NCBI GenBank assembly: GCA_964613035.1
Contig: CAZTFQ010000014.1
Coordinates: forward strand, 1 to 50,243
Length of the DNA: 50,243 nucleotides
Direction: 5' to 3'
DNA from: CAVIQK01 sp964613035
GTDB taxonomy: Bacteria > Bacillota > Clostridia > Christensenellales > DTU072
Shown here: positions 7,993 to 16,924 of the stretch, piece by piece
How the letters are laid out: the number at the start of each line of letters is the position of its first letter
How positions within the stretch are numbered: the first letter of the stretch is position 1
Position numbers and translations under genes: made by a program
The notes under the pieces: generated by a model
Database searches by the model: none
Seen by the model: only the letters and a program-made list of their open reading frames with translations
What the model was told of the DNA's origin: nothing

Positions 7993-9267
7993 CTATTTCC
8001 TTGCCAGAAAAAACATTACGCCCAGCATTATGAAGACTTTGCCTTCCATATATTGACGCTTGTTTTCGTCGTGAGCGGCGGTATACGGAGCGATTTTCGC
8101 AAAAGCTCTCGGGTCGTAAAAATAATCTGCCGTGGGCACCGTCCAAAAATACGGATTGAAATACAAGTCCCAGAGGACCTCTTTCATTTCTCCGCCGAAG
8201 TCTTCCGAAGATATGGTCGTCCGTCTGACTTCTACGCGCGGGAAGCCGACTTCTTTTAGGAGAAGAGGTATCTTCCTCCCCATACGTCTGTCCCCCGATT
8301 CTCTCGACTTATCCCATATATAGAAGCAGTCCTGATAAAAGGACGTATCGGGGAAGACCTCGTTCAAACCGTCGTCCTCGTCGATTATGAAGATATATCC
8401 GCCGGGAGCCAAATATTTATATAATATCCTCATCGTGAAGAGATGCGTGTTGATATGCAAAAACACCGCCGAGACGTGAATGAAATCGAAATATTCTCTG
8501 CCGACGCTTGCCAAATACTCTTTAAGCACCTCTTCGAAACTCTCGTCAGAGATATCGGCGTAACGGAAAGTAAACGTATCGTCTCCGTAAGACTCGTTGG
8601 CTTTTTCCACTCTGGACTCGTCCTTATCCACTCCGAGCACGTGGACGCACTTGCCTTTAACCAGTCTTTTGACCGTATTGGTTCCGTCCGAGCATCCCAC
8701 GTCGAGCGCGCAGACGTCGGAAAGATTTGCGAAAGCTTCTTCTATATACGTAGAGGCGTATCTGTTGTAAAAAGCGTTCTGGATAGCCAGTCTCTCCACC
8801 TCTTCTTCCATCGAAGTGGAATATATGCTCGCCGCATTCTCTCCTACGACTATCTCCAACTGGTCGATGATCTTATTGACCAAGGCTTCCGTCGTAGAAT
8901 AATCGTCCAGCTGAAGAGCGTTCAACTTGCACAGTCTGATATCCACGTTGTCGAAGTCGTCGTCTTCCTGGCAATCGTCCAGATAGACGGGGAGTATTTT
9001 ATATCCCGACTCGACTTTTCTGTGTTCGAATGCCAGCGTTATTTCGCCGTTGACATAATCGGAAGCGATACTCGCGTGAGACAAAAACACGACGAAAGCC
9101 CGACAGCTTTTAATAGCCTTCCTTATTTTGAAAGTAAAGTCCTGACTGCTGTCGTTGAGTTGAAACCAGCAATCTATTCCGCGGGAATCTATTTCTTTTA
9201 CGATTCTCGAGACTATCGCCTTGTCCGCTTTTGAATATGAAATAAAAATATCTTTCTCTATCGGCAT
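7993..9267 (-). CDS. TIR-domain protein fused to a class I SAM methyltransferase
   Basis: A 424-residue two-domain protein. Residues 5-100 form a TIR_2-type domain: DIFISYSKAD at 6-15, RGIDCWF at 29-35, SHASIASDYVNGEI at 63-76, with E75 at the place of the catalytic glutamate of NAD-cleaving TIR domains. After a linker, residues 160-330 are a class I methyltransferase: motif I LDVGCSDGT (188-196), acidic GVDKD (212-216), and LAPGGYIFIIDEDDG (286-300). The C-terminal 100 residues look like the substrate cap. TIR domains in bacteria either cleave NAD or signal in phage defence and virulence; the methyl acceptor here is unknown. The gene is alone on its strand between a C45 hydrolase and an aminopeptidase, so context does not reveal the role. 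AGAGG precedes the ATG. Both domains are clear; function is open. Confidence 0.85.
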   Translation of the reverse strand: MPIEKDIFISYSKADKAIVSRIVKEIDSRGIDCWFQLNDSSQDFTFKIRKAIKSCRAFVVFLSHASIASDYVNGEITLAFEHRKVESGYKILPVYLDDCQEDDDFDNVDIRLCKLNALQLDDYSTTEALVNKIIDQLEIVVGENAASIYSTSMEEEVERLAIQNAFYNRYASTYIEEAFANLSDVCALDVGCSDGTNTVKRLVKGKCVHVLGVDKDESRVEKANESYGDDTFTFRYADISDESFEEVLKEYLASVGREYFDFIHVSAVFLHINTHLFTMRILYKYLAPGGYIFIIDEDDGLNEVFPDTSFYQDCFYIWDKSRESGDRRMGRKIPLLLKEVGFPRVEVRRTTISSEDFGGEMKEVLWDLYFNPYFWTVPTADYFYDPRAFAKIAPYTAAHDENKRQYMEGKVFIMLGVMFFLARK

Positions 9268-9283
9268 ATCGACCTCTTGATTT

Positions 9284-9314
9284 ATTATACCCCGTACCGT
9301 TACCGTGAGGTCAA
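9284..9314 (-). promoter_or_regulatory. possible promoter of the TIR-methyltransferase gene
   Basis: Minus-strand -10 TATAAT (9284-9289) with TTGACC (9309-9314) at a long 19-base spacing, 17 bases upstream of the start codon. The spacing suggests weak or regulated expression. Confidence 0.45.
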
Positions 9315-9385
9315 GACTTTTTTCATAAAAACTCTCCTCCTTTCCTCCGTAAAGCGGAATTTATATTACTTTCTCCTTATCTCGC

Positions 9386-9414
9386 TTGATTATCGAGCGA
9401 TTAAAAGATATAAT
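9386..9414 (+). promoter_or_regulatory. sigma-A promoter of the M18 aminopeptidase
   Basis: -35 TTGATT (9386-9391), 17-base spacer, -10 TATAAT (9409-9414), 62 bases before the start codon. Confidence 0.75.
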
Positions 9415-9476
9415 GCTTATAAGCGTACCTAAATCATCGGCACGACTATAAGACAATATCGATACAGAGGTCTATT

Positions 9477-10721
9477 ATGGATATCAAGACATTTTTGGAC
9501 AACGGTTACACCGCGTATCACGCGGTCTCCGAGGCGAAGACTATCCTCCGGGAAGAAGGTTTCTCCGAATTGCGTCTCGACGAAAACTGGTCTATAGAAG
9601 AAGGCGGCAAATATTACGTTACTAAAAACGGAACCTGCTTAATCGCGTTCCGTATAGGAAAACGCTTCTCCTTTATGGTGGCGGAGAGCCACACCGATTC
9701 TCCGTCGCTGCACGTCAAGGGCAACTCTCTTATTCCGTCGCCCGAGGGCAAACGCCTCAACGTGGAAAAATACGGCGGGATGATTTTATATTCGTTTACG
9801 GACATCCCGTTAAAAATAGCAGGTCGACTAATAATAGACGACAACGGAAAACTAAGAGAAAAAATCGTGGCGAGCAACTTTTTCGTCAACGTCCCGTCTC
9901 TTGCGATCCATCACAATCCTACCGTCAACGACGGATGCGCGCTTAACGTCCAGAACGATATGTTGCCGCTTATAGGCGACGTAGACGATTTATATTCGGC
10001 GTTCTCGTCGGAAAACGTAATCGACGCCGACCTCTACGTCGTGCCCGCGACCGAGAGTTATTATTCCGGAGCCAAAGGAGAATTCTTATGCTCCCCCAGA
10101 ATAGACAATCTGACCAGCGTGTATTCTTCCGTACGCGCCATATGCTCGACAGAGCCTAAAGGAATAGCCGTGGCGGCGTGCTTCGACAACGAAGAAATAG
10201 GCAGTCGGACAAAGCAGGGAGCGGATTCCGTCCTATTGGAAACAATCCTAAAAAAGATATCTCGCGCTCTAAAGAAAACGGAAGAAGAATATTTATCCGC
10301 TTGCGAAACCGGCTTCTTACTGTCGATAGACAATGCCCACGCCGTCCACCCCGCTCACCCCGAGAAATTCGACCCCGCGGAAAAAGTCGTCCTTAACGGC
10401 GGAATCGTCGTCAAACATCACGTCAATTATTCGACCGACGCACTGTCGTCGGCTATAGTAAAAACAATCCTCGATCGTGCGGACGTCCCTCGTCAGGATT
10501 ACTACAATCGCTCCGATATGAGATGCGGCAGTACGCTGGGTCTGATGAGCAGTTCCGCTTTGTCGATGAACGCCTGCGACGTCGGAATAGCTCAGCTCGC
10601 TATGCACTCGGCTATAGAGACCGCGGGAAAATACGACGTGGAGAGAATGGAAAAATTCATAGAAGCCTTTTTCGAGACCTCGCTGTGCGTCTCGGAAGAC
10701 GGAGTCTCCCTCAACCGATAG
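9477..10721 (+). CDS. apeB: M18-family aminopeptidase
   Basis: A 414-residue cytosolic zinc aminopeptidase of the M18 (aspartyl aminopeptidase / ApeB) family, which removes N-terminal, often acidic, residues from peptides. Visible metal and catalytic motifs are SHTDSP (71-76, ligands H72 and D74), PRIDNLTS with D210, CFDNEEIGS (236-243, with the Glu pair 239-240), and AHAVHPAHPEK near residue 286. Length matches the bacterial family. It has its own promoter and a strong terminator at 10748-10773, so it is monocistronic. Start supported by GAGG 10 bases upstream. Confidence 0.9.
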   Translation: MDIKTFLDNGYTAYHAVSEAKTILREEGFSELRLDENWSIEEGGKYYVTKNGTCLIAFRIGKRFSFMVAESHTDSPSLHVKGNSLIPSPEGKRLNVEKYGGMILYSFTDIPLKIAGRLIIDDNGKLREKIVASNFFVNVPSLAIHHNPTVNDGCALNVQNDMLPLIGDVDDLYSAFSSENVIDADLYVVPATESYYSGAKGEFLCSPRIDNLTSVYSSVRAICSTEPKGIAVAACFDNEEIGSRTKQGADSVLLETILKKISRALKKTEEEYLSACETGFLLSIDNAHAVHPAHPEKFDPAEKVVLNGGIVVKHHVNYSTDALSSAIVKTILDRADVPRQDYYNRSDMRCGSTLGLMSSSALSMNACDVGIAQLAMHSAIETAGKYDVERMEKFIEAFFETSLCVSEDGVSLNR

Positions 10722-10747
10722 ATTTATATTCTTGTATCCCTTGTACG

Positions 10748-10773
10748 AAAAAGCTCTCGATCGAGAGCTTTTT
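10748..10773. terminator. perfect-palindrome terminator
   Basis: A 26-bp perfect palindrome (A5 GCTCTCGA and its complement) ends in a T-run. It terminates the M18 gene. Confidence 0.85.
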
Positions 10774-10906
10774 TCTTAAAACACTTCGTTAGGGTATCTT
10801 TAATCGCGTATAAGGTATCCTAAATTAAAAAACTGTCGGGTAATATTTGCTTTTTTATAAGAATTGTAAACGCCTCGCGTACGCGCGTATACCTATTATA
10901 TAAAAA

Positions 10907-10925
10907 AGACGCCTTTTTAGCGTCT
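10907..10925 (-). terminator. terminator of the recF-argS-PHP run
   Basis: On the minus strand AGACGC, a 7-base loop and GCGTCT are followed by a T-run, just after the PHP gene. Confidence 0.8.
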
Positions 10926-10935
10926 CTTCTCCGAC

Positions 10936-11730
10936 TTATTCTATATCGATCTTTTCTCTTTTCCCGTGCTTGAATATCGTGTAGTAACGGAAGCCTATTT
11001 CTTTGGCAATCGCGCTCACCTCTCGATAATGCTCGCACAATCTCTCGCTCTTATGAGCGTCGGACGAGAAAGTGACGTTTTCTCCGCCGAGGTCTTTATA
11101 CAATTTCAACATCTCTCTCGTCGGAACGGACCCCAACCCGGTCTGTTTGACGTGGCTGTTGATTTCCAGCGTTTTGTCCAGCTCTATTATTCTTTTGAAA
11201 ATATCTCGAACCTGTTCGAGGGACTCTTCGTCGAGAGATTTGTCGGGAGCATATCTCATAGCATATCCGATATGTCCCACTATATCGTATCTGTAAGGCA
11301 CGTCCAGACTCTCTCTTACCGCGCGAAAATAATCTCCGTAATACTTTCTCTTATCTTTATCCGTATAATATGCCGCGCGATACGCGTCCTCGCCGTATAC
11401 CAGGTGGACGGAGTTGACGACTACGTCGAAATCGTATTTTTCGACCAGAGCCATGCAATCGGCGACCGAAGAACGGTCGTATCCCAGTTCCGCTCCCGTC
11501 GCATAATATATATCGTCGGAAGACAACTTCTCTTTCAATTCCGAATGCTTTTTGACGTACGCGGCTACGTCGAGTATCGGCACGTCGATACCCCTTCTGC
11601 GGTAATCCATGTCGTAGTGCTCGGTAGTGGCTAAATATTTAATTCCCTTCTCCCTCGCGGCAATCATCATGGATTCCGGAGCTTCTTTCCCGTCGGGAGA
11701 AAACGTCGAGTGAGTGTGAGAATCTATCAT
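10936..11730 (-). CDS. PHP-domain histidinol-phosphatase (HisK/HisJ-like)
   Basis: A 264-residue PHP phosphoesterase. Metal-binding motifs are DSHTHST (3-9), TTEHYD (35-40), NSVHLVYG, DIVGHIGY and FSSDAHKSE. The family includes histidinol-phosphate phosphatase (step 8 of histidine synthesis), but no other his gene is near, so the substrate may be another phosphoester. Its ATG shares its A with the argS stop (TAATG), so it is translationally coupled to argS, an unusual pairing. PHP fold confident; substrate inferred. Confidence 0.8.
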   Translation of the reverse strand: MIDSHTHSTFSPDGKEAPESMMIAAREKGIKYLATTEHYDMDYRRRGIDVPILDVAAYVKKHSELKEKLSSDDIYYATGAELGYDRSSVADCMALVEKYDFDVVVNSVHLVYGEDAYRAAYYTDKDKRKYYGDYFRAVRESLDVPYRYDIVGHIGYAMRYAPDKSLDEESLEQVRDIFKRIIELDKTLEINSHVKQTGLGSVPTREMLKLYKDLGGENVTFSSDAHKSERLCEHYREVSAIAKEIGFRYYTIFKHGKREKIDIE

Positions 11731-13466
11731 TACATCTTCTTGGGACAGCTTATTCCTAAGAGTTTCAGTCCGTCTTCCAGTACTCTGTGCACCGCCATCG
11801 TGAGCATCAGACGAGTTTCTCTCGCGCCCTCTTCCGCGGTGATTATCTTATGTTCGAAATAAAACTTATTGTACGCCTGAGCGAGATTCATTATATAACG
11901 AGTCAGGATAGACGGCTCGTAATCGACGAGGACGTCTTTCAAAACTTCCGGATACTTCTCTATAAGGCGGACCACTTCTACGGCTTCTTTGTTGGAAATG
12001 CCCTTCTCGTAATCTTCGTCAGAGGGCACGTAATCTCCCGACGCGCAACGCTTCCAATAATCGTGCCCCTTTTTCAGCACGCTGTTGCAACGAGCGTTGG
12101 TGTACTGGACGTACGGTCCCGTCTCTCCGTCGAAGTTGAGTATCTTGTCGTAAGAAAACACTATATCTTTTATTCTGCCGTTATACAGAGAAGAGAATAT
12201 AACCGCGCCTACGCCGACCTGCTCGGCAATCTCTGCGGCATTCTTAAGATCGGGGTTCTTTTCGCGGATGACTTTCAAAGACCTCTCGACGGCTTTATCG
12301 ATAACGTCTTCTAGAAGTATGACTTTTCCCTTACGGGTAGACATCGCCTCGCCGCCTTCCATCGACACCATGCCGAACTTGACGTGGACCATATCTTTCG
12401 CCCAGTCTTTTCCGAGCAGCTCCAGCACCTTGAATACCTGTCTGAAATGTAAATCCTGCTGATACGCCACTACGTAGAGGCACTTATGGAAGTCGTATCT
12501 CTTTTTACGATAGTACGCCGCCGCCAGATCTCTGGTCGCGTACAGAGTGGCTCCGTCCTGCTTAGCCACGAGACACGGAGGCATGTTGTAGTCGGACAGA
12601 TCGACTATCTGCGCGCCCTCGGATTCCTTAAGGAGTCCTTTTTCTCTCAGCTCGTCCATGACCACGCCCATTTTGTCGTTATAGAACGCCTCTCCGTTGT
12701 AGCTGTCGAAGGATATTTTAAGTCTCTTGTAGACGTCTTTTACGGACTCGAGAGTAATTTCCTTGAACATCGTCCAAAGTCTGACGGCTTCTTCGTTGCC
12801 GTCTTCTATCTTCTTGAACCACAGTCTGGCCTCGAACTCGAGCGTGGGATCTTTTTCCGTTTCTTCGTGGAACTTAACGTAGAGCTGATTAAGGTAAGAG
12901 ACGCCTTTTTTCTGCAAGGTCTTCTCGCTACCCCATTTTTTGAACGCGACTATGAGTTTACCGAACTGCGTTCCCCAGTCGCCGAGGTGATTGATGCCAA
13001 CGGTTTTGTAACCCAGTTTTTTGTGAATGCGATACAGCGCGCCGCCTATGACGGTCGTCGAGAGGTGTCCCATATGAAAAGGCTTGGCGATATTGATGGA
13101 AGAATAGTCGATACAGACGGTCTTATCCTTGCCTACGTCCGAACAACCGTAATTCTTGCCCTCCGACAGAGCTCTCTCTATGACTTCTTTAGCAAAGCTC
13201 GTCTTGTTGATGAAAAAATTAACGTATCCGTTGACCGCTTCCACTTTCGAGACGATGCCTTCCGGCTTAAAAGCCGCCGCCACGTCGCCGGCGATTGCCA
13301 CGGGGCTCTTTCTTAAAATTTTCGCCAGCTTAAAAGTGGGCAGACAGTAGTCCCCCATATCGGTATCCTGCGGGACGGTTATCAGCTCTGCTATCGTCTC
13401 GGGCGATACTCCCTCGATATCGATGCGGTCTACGATGAATTTAACCTTGTCGTTGAGTTCTTTCAT
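11730..13466 (-). CDS. argS: arginyl-tRNA synthetase
   Basis: A 578-residue class Ia synthetase that charges tRNA-Arg with arginine in the cytoplasm. The Arg_tRNA_synt N-terminal domain is at 1-85, the HIGH-type motif is FHMGHLST near residue 130, and the catalytic loop reads MSTRKGKV, the common ArgRS variant of KMSKS. The all-alpha DALR anticodon-binding domain (from NARCNSVL) fills the last 120 residues. Length is normal. It overlaps the end of recF by 4 bases and touches the next gene by 1, so recF-argS-PHP are coupled in one transcript. No T-box is visible upstream. Confidence 0.97.
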   Translation of the reverse strand: MKELNDKVKFIVDRIDIEGVSPETIAELITVPQDTDMGDYCLPTFKLAKILRKSPVAIAGDVAAAFKPEGIVSKVEAVNGYVNFFINKTSFAKEVIERALSEGKNYGCSDVGKDKTVCIDYSSINIAKPFHMGHLSTTVIGGALYRIHKKLGYKTVGINHLGDWGTQFGKLIVAFKKWGSEKTLQKKGVSYLNQLYVKFHEETEKDPTLEFEARLWFKKIEDGNEEAVRLWTMFKEITLESVKDVYKRLKISFDSYNGEAFYNDKMGVVMDELREKGLLKESEGAQIVDLSDYNMPPCLVAKQDGATLYATRDLAAAYYRKKRYDFHKCLYVVAYQQDLHFRQVFKVLELLGKDWAKDMVHVKFGMVSMEGGEAMSTRKGKVILLEDVIDKAVERSLKVIREKNPDLKNAAEIAEQVGVGAVIFSSLYNGRIKDIVFSYDKILNFDGETGPYVQYTNARCNSVLKKGHDYWKRCASGDYVPSDEDYEKGISNKEAVEVVRLIEKYPEVLKDVLVDYEPSILTRYIMNLAQAYNKFYFEHKIITAEEGARETRLMLTMAVHRVLEDGLKLLGISCPKKM

Positions 13467-14563
13467 TTCTTCATTTCCTTTATCTTGCCGTCCTTGACGA
13501 CGTATCTCGTGTATTCTTTAGCGTATCTTTTGTCAAACGACGTGCAGGTTATAAACGTCTGCAGACCGTCTATCGACGAAAACAACGCTTTTTTTCTTTT
13601 CAGATCCAGCTCGGACAAAACGTCGTCCAGCAGTAGTACGGGATATTCTCCGGTCTCTCTTCTGAACAGCTCCGTCTCGGCAAGTTTCAGCGACAACACC
13701 GACGTCCGCTGTTGACCTTGCGAGCCGAACTTCCTTAGATCCACTCCGTCCGAGGTTATTTTCAGGTCGTCGCGATGTATTCCCACGGAAGTAAACTCCA
13801 GTCTTAGGTCCTTGTCTATGCTCTCGTCCAATAGGTCCAGATAGTTTTCTTTACTCGCGCCCTCTTGACCGAAGTCCCCGAGATATACGATTTTCAACTT
13901 CTCCGCGCCGTCCGTAAGGAAGGAGTGCTTGTCCGCGGCTATTTCGGACAACTTGTCGACAAACTCGTATCTCATCGACGCGATTATGGCGGAATACTCC
14001 GCTAGATACGGATTGAGGACTCTGAGCATATCTATTTTGCTCTTGTCGTCCCTCATATCTTTAAGGACTTTATTACGCTGTGCGAGATATTTGTTGTATT
14101 TAATCAGCGCGTAGAAATATTTCTTGGACTGCTGAGAAAGAGACACGTCCAGAAATTTACGTCTGTACTCGGGGCTCTCTTTAATCAGCTTCATCTCGTC
14201 GGGAGAAAAAAACACGACGTTGAGCACTCCCATTATCTCGCCCAGCTTGGCTATCGGCAACTCGTCCACCGATATGTTCTTCCCTTGTCGCGAAAACGTG
14301 GTCTCCACCGTGTGGGAAGAATATTCTTTGCCGATGAATAGCTTTACGTACGCGTTGCCGTCCGCCCCTGCGTCCCAGGAAATCAATTCTTTGTCTTTTA
14401 GCCCTTTCGACGAGCGACCTATCGCGCCTAAGTATATGGCGTCGATGAGGTTGGTTTTTCCGACGGCGTTCTTGCCCTCTATTACGTTGAGTCCCGGCTT
14501 GAAGCATACGTCCAGGTCGGTATAGCTCAAAAAATTATTAAGAATTACTCTGTCTATCCGCAT
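13463..14563 (-). CDS. recF: DNA replication and repair protein RecF
   Basis: A 366-residue SMC-like ATPase that loads RecA at single-stranded gaps with RecO and RecR. Walker A is EGKNAVGKTNL (about 30-40), the ABC signature region is KFGSQGQQRTSVLSLKLAE, and Walker B is YPVLLLDDVLSELD. Length is typical. In many bacteria recF sits with dnaA and dnaN; here it is displaced between smpB and argS. Start supported by a GAGGTCG-type site before ATG. Confidence 0.95.
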   Translation of the reverse strand: MRIDRVILNNFLSYTDLDVCFKPGLNVIEGKNAVGKTNLIDAIYLGAIGRSSKGLKDKELISWDAGADGNAYVKLFIGKEYSSHTVETTFSRQGKNISVDELPIAKLGEIMGVLNVVFFSPDEMKLIKESPEYRRKFLDVSLSQQSKKYFYALIKYNKYLAQRNKVLKDMRDDKSKIDMLRVLNPYLAEYSAIIASMRYEFVDKLSEIAADKHSFLTDGAEKLKIVYLGDFGQEGASKENYLDLLDESIDKDLRLEFTSVGIHRDDLKITSDGVDLRKFGSQGQQRTSVLSLKLAETELFRRETGEYPVLLLDDVLSELDLKRKKALFSSIDGLQTFITCTSFDKRYAKEYTRYVVKDGKIKEMKK

Positions 14564-14645
14564 ATCGACCTCGACTGCTCTAAAAGAAAATTGTGCTTAT
14601 AAGGCACAACTCTCCGTCTCGGGACGACACCCTGCGAGGAAGTCT

Positions 14646-15098
14646 CTAGCGAACCTCCTTGAGGTATCTTTGTATTTCGCGCTTTTGTTCCTTCTCCTTA
14701 ATTGCGGCTCGCTTGTCGTGACCTTCCTTGCCTCGGCACAGAGCTATCTCCGTCTTGACGAGTCCGCCTTTTAAGTACAACTTGGTCAAAGCGAGCGTGT
14801 AGCCTTTTTCTTCCACCTTCTGTCTGAGCTTCCGTATCTCGGCTTTGTGCATAAGAAGGCGGCGATTTCTTTTGGCGTCGGGGTTATAGTAACTCCCTTT
14901 AGTATAAGGCGAAACGTGCATTCCCACGACGTAGAGCTCTCCGTCCTTGACGTAGCAAAAGTTGTCTTTAAGATTGACGTTGCCGAGTCTTATGCTCTTG
15001 ACTTCCGAGCCCGTCAGTTCGATACCCGTCTCGAAAGTATCTTCCACGAAGTAGTCGTGGTACGCCTTTTTATTGTTGGCTACGATTTTTACGTTCAT
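14646..15098 (-). CDS. smpB: SsrA-binding protein SmpB
   Basis: A 150-residue RNA-binding protein that delivers tmRNA to stalled ribosomes. Conserved blocks: NKKAYHDYFVEDTFETGIELTGSEVKS... at the N-terminus, KDNFCYVKDGELYV, NPDAKRNRRLLMHK, and a basic C-terminal tail (GHDKRAAIKEKEQKREIQRYL) that enters the decoding site. Normal length. It lies between secG and recF on the same strand. No tmRNA gene is visible in the window. A short hairpin (TTGTGC/GCACAA near 14592-14610) separates it from recF. Confidence 0.96.
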   Translation of the reverse strand: MNVKIVANNKKAYHDYFVEDTFETGIELTGSEVKSIRLGNVNLKDNFCYVKDGELYVVGMHVSPYTKGSYYNPDAKRNRRLLMHKAEIRKLRQKVEEKGYTLALTKLYLKGGLVKTEIALCRGKEGHDKRAAIKEKEQKREIQRYLKEVR

Positions 15099-15147
15099 AA
15101 AAAACAGGCTACCGCGAGCGGTCGCCTATAACGAATCTCGGTAATTC

Positions 15148-15447
15148 TTAGAGACTCTTGAGCAGGACGTAGAACACGAAAAACAGAATCGCGCACACCA
15201 TCAGTCCCGCCGCTATGACGACGGTGGCTATTTTCAGTTTGCCGTCGAGAGAACGTTGCTTGTTCTTGCCGAAGAAGCTGTCTCCGCCGCCGCTGATGGA
15301 GCCGAGGTTATTGCTCGTGCCCTGCTGAAGAAGGACGATGATTATCATTCCGATAGACAATACGACCATCAGTCCGATGAAGATATAAGTCATCACCGAA
15401 TAGAGCGTCGCGGCGTCGAAATTGGATGCTAACAGTAAATTAAACAT
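15148..15447 (-). CDS. secG: preprotein translocase subunit SecG
   Basis: A 99-residue inner-membrane protein of the SecYEG channel. Two membrane segments (about 15-40 and 73-95) flank the conserved loop VLLQQGTSNNLGSISGGGDSFFGKNKQ. It is first after a strong promoter and leads into smpB, a common pairing in Bacillota. AAGGAG precedes the ATG. Confidence 0.95.
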   Translation of the reverse strand: MFNLLLASNFDAATLYSVMTYIFIGLMVVLSIGMIIIVLLQQGTSNNLGSISGGGDSFFGKNKQRSLDGKLKIATVVIAAGLMVCAILFFVFYVLLKSL

Positions 15448-15496
15448 ATTTTTTCTCCTTAATTTGCACTCGTTAATATTTATGTATAGCTATAGT

Positions 15497-15525
15497 ATTC
15501 TAAAATACGTCGCGTGAGTTGTCAA
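15497..15525 (-). promoter_or_regulatory. sigma-A promoter of secG-smpB-recF-argS
   Basis: Minus-strand -35 TTGACA (15520-15525, consensus), 17-base spacer, -10 TAGAAT (15497-15502). It lies right after the lysC stop codon. Confidence 0.8.
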
Positions 15526-15533
15526 GCGATTTT

Positions 15534-16868
15534 TTAATTACGCTCGTCGGATGAATCGCGCAAGAAAAACTCGTCGTATATGGCATTGACCGCTTTTACG
15601 TAATCTTCGTCTTCCACGCCTAAGATTATATTCATTGCGGAAGATCCCATATCGATCATTCTGATATTGACGTTATTGTCTGCCAATGCGGAAAAAATTC
15701 TGGCGGCGCAACCGACACACCCCGATATACCGACGCCGACCACCGCTATGAGTGTTAGATTCTTGATAACGGTAATTTTGTCGGGATGAATAAGTCTGTC
15801 TATGTCTCTCACTATATCCGCCACGTCGAGGTGCGTGAGGTACGCGTCCGATATGACCAGCGACATCGTATCTATTCCCGTGGGCAAATGTTCGAAGGAA
15901 ACGCCGTTTTCTTCGAGCACCGAGAGCATCTTCCTGACGGTACCTATTTCGTTGTTGAGCATCGCCTTGGCCACGACTATGGTCGTGTTGTGTTTATGCC
16001 CCGCTATACCCGTGACTATACGCTCGGGGGGTCCGTCGTACGAAGGTACTATCATCGTGCCGGCGTCGTCGGGTCTAAAAGTGTTGCGGATGTTAATGGG
16101 AACCCCCGACGCTCTTACCGGAAATACGCTGTCGGGATGAAGCACCCCCGCGCCCATGTACGCCAGCTCTCGCAATTCTTCGTAGTTGAGTATCTCCATG
16201 GTCTCGGCATTTTTTACCACATGCGGATCCGCTACCATAAAGCCGGACACGTCGGTCCAGTTTTCGTACAGAGTAGCGCCGACGTTGGCGGCGAGAATGG
16301 CGCCCGTTACGTCGCTACCTCCTCTGGAAAAAGTCCTCACCATGCCGTTTTCGTCCGCACCGAAAAATCCGGGGACGACTATCTTGCTTTTTCCTCGCAG
16401 GACTTTCTCGCATTTGACCGCGGTCTCCGCGGGATCGTACGCCGCTCCGTGAAAAGCAATCAGGTCGTATGCGTCGACAAACTCGTATCCCGAATATTCC
16501 GAAAACAATTTAGCCGCCAGATATTCTCCTCTGGACGCCGCATAGTCGGGAGACAGGGAATTTTCAATTCCGCGTCTTATCTCTTCGAGCTCCGCGTCTA
16601 TGTCCGTGTTCAGCCCAAGCTCTTCCGCCAGCGATCTAAACCTATCCCCGACCTCGTCGAGCGCGATAATCGGTTCTTGACGTCTGTTTTGCTCATACGC
16701 CTTATATAACAGATCCGTGACCTTTTGGTCTCCCTTAAATCTCTTCCCGGGAGCCGAAACGACGACTATTTCTCTACTTGCGTCCGATAACACTATATCT
16801 CGAACTTTTCTAACCGAATCGGCGGTCGCCATCGACGTCCCGCCGAATTTAACTACTTTTTTTTGCAT
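15534..16868 (-). CDS. lysC: aspartate kinase
   Basis: A 444-residue aspartokinase: ATP + L-aspartate to aspartyl phosphate, the first step to lysine, threonine, methionine and diaminopimelate. KFGGTSM (7-13) and SRGGSDVTGAIL mark the amino-acid kinase domain. Two C-terminal ACT domains (from about residue 305, e.g. VVGVGISGCVGCAARIFSAL) carry feedback control. Length fits the monofunctional class. Initiation signal is weak (AAGGA 15 bases upstream). It follows cdaA by 56 bases in the same direction, probably one transcript. No lysine riboswitch is visible. Confidence 0.93.
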   Translation of the reverse strand: MQKKVVKFGGTSMATADSVRKVRDIVLSDASREIVVVSAPGKRFKGDQKVTDLLYKAYEQNRRQEPIIALDEVGDRFRSLAEELGLNTDIDAELEEIRRGIENSLSPDYAASRGEYLAAKLFSEYSGYEFVDAYDLIAFHGAAYDPAETAVKCEKVLRGKSKIVVPGFFGADENGMVRTFSRGGSDVTGAILAANVGATLYENWTDVSGFMVADPHVVKNAETMEILNYEELRELAYMGAGVLHPDSVFPVRASGVPINIRNTFRPDDAGTMIVPSYDGPPERIVTGIAGHKHNTTIVVAKAMLNNEIGTVRKMLSVLEENGVSFEHLPTGIDTMSLVISDAYLTHLDVADIVRDIDRLIHPDKITVIKNLTLIAVVGVGISGCVGCAARIFSALADNNVNIRMIDMGSSAMNIILGVEDEDYVKAVNAIYDEFFLRDSSDERN

Positions 16869-16924
16869 AATCTATATGATTTTCCTTATAGACGATTCTT
16901 TTGTTTTCACTATATGCGCAACGT

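Noticed and set aside
14564..14645. tmRNA gene beside smpB
   Set aside because: The gap is only 82 bases and lacks the tRNA-like ends and tag frame.
15786..16709. 307-codon open frame opposite lysC
   Set aside because: Antisense shadow; His/Arg/Val-rich and without any initiation signal.
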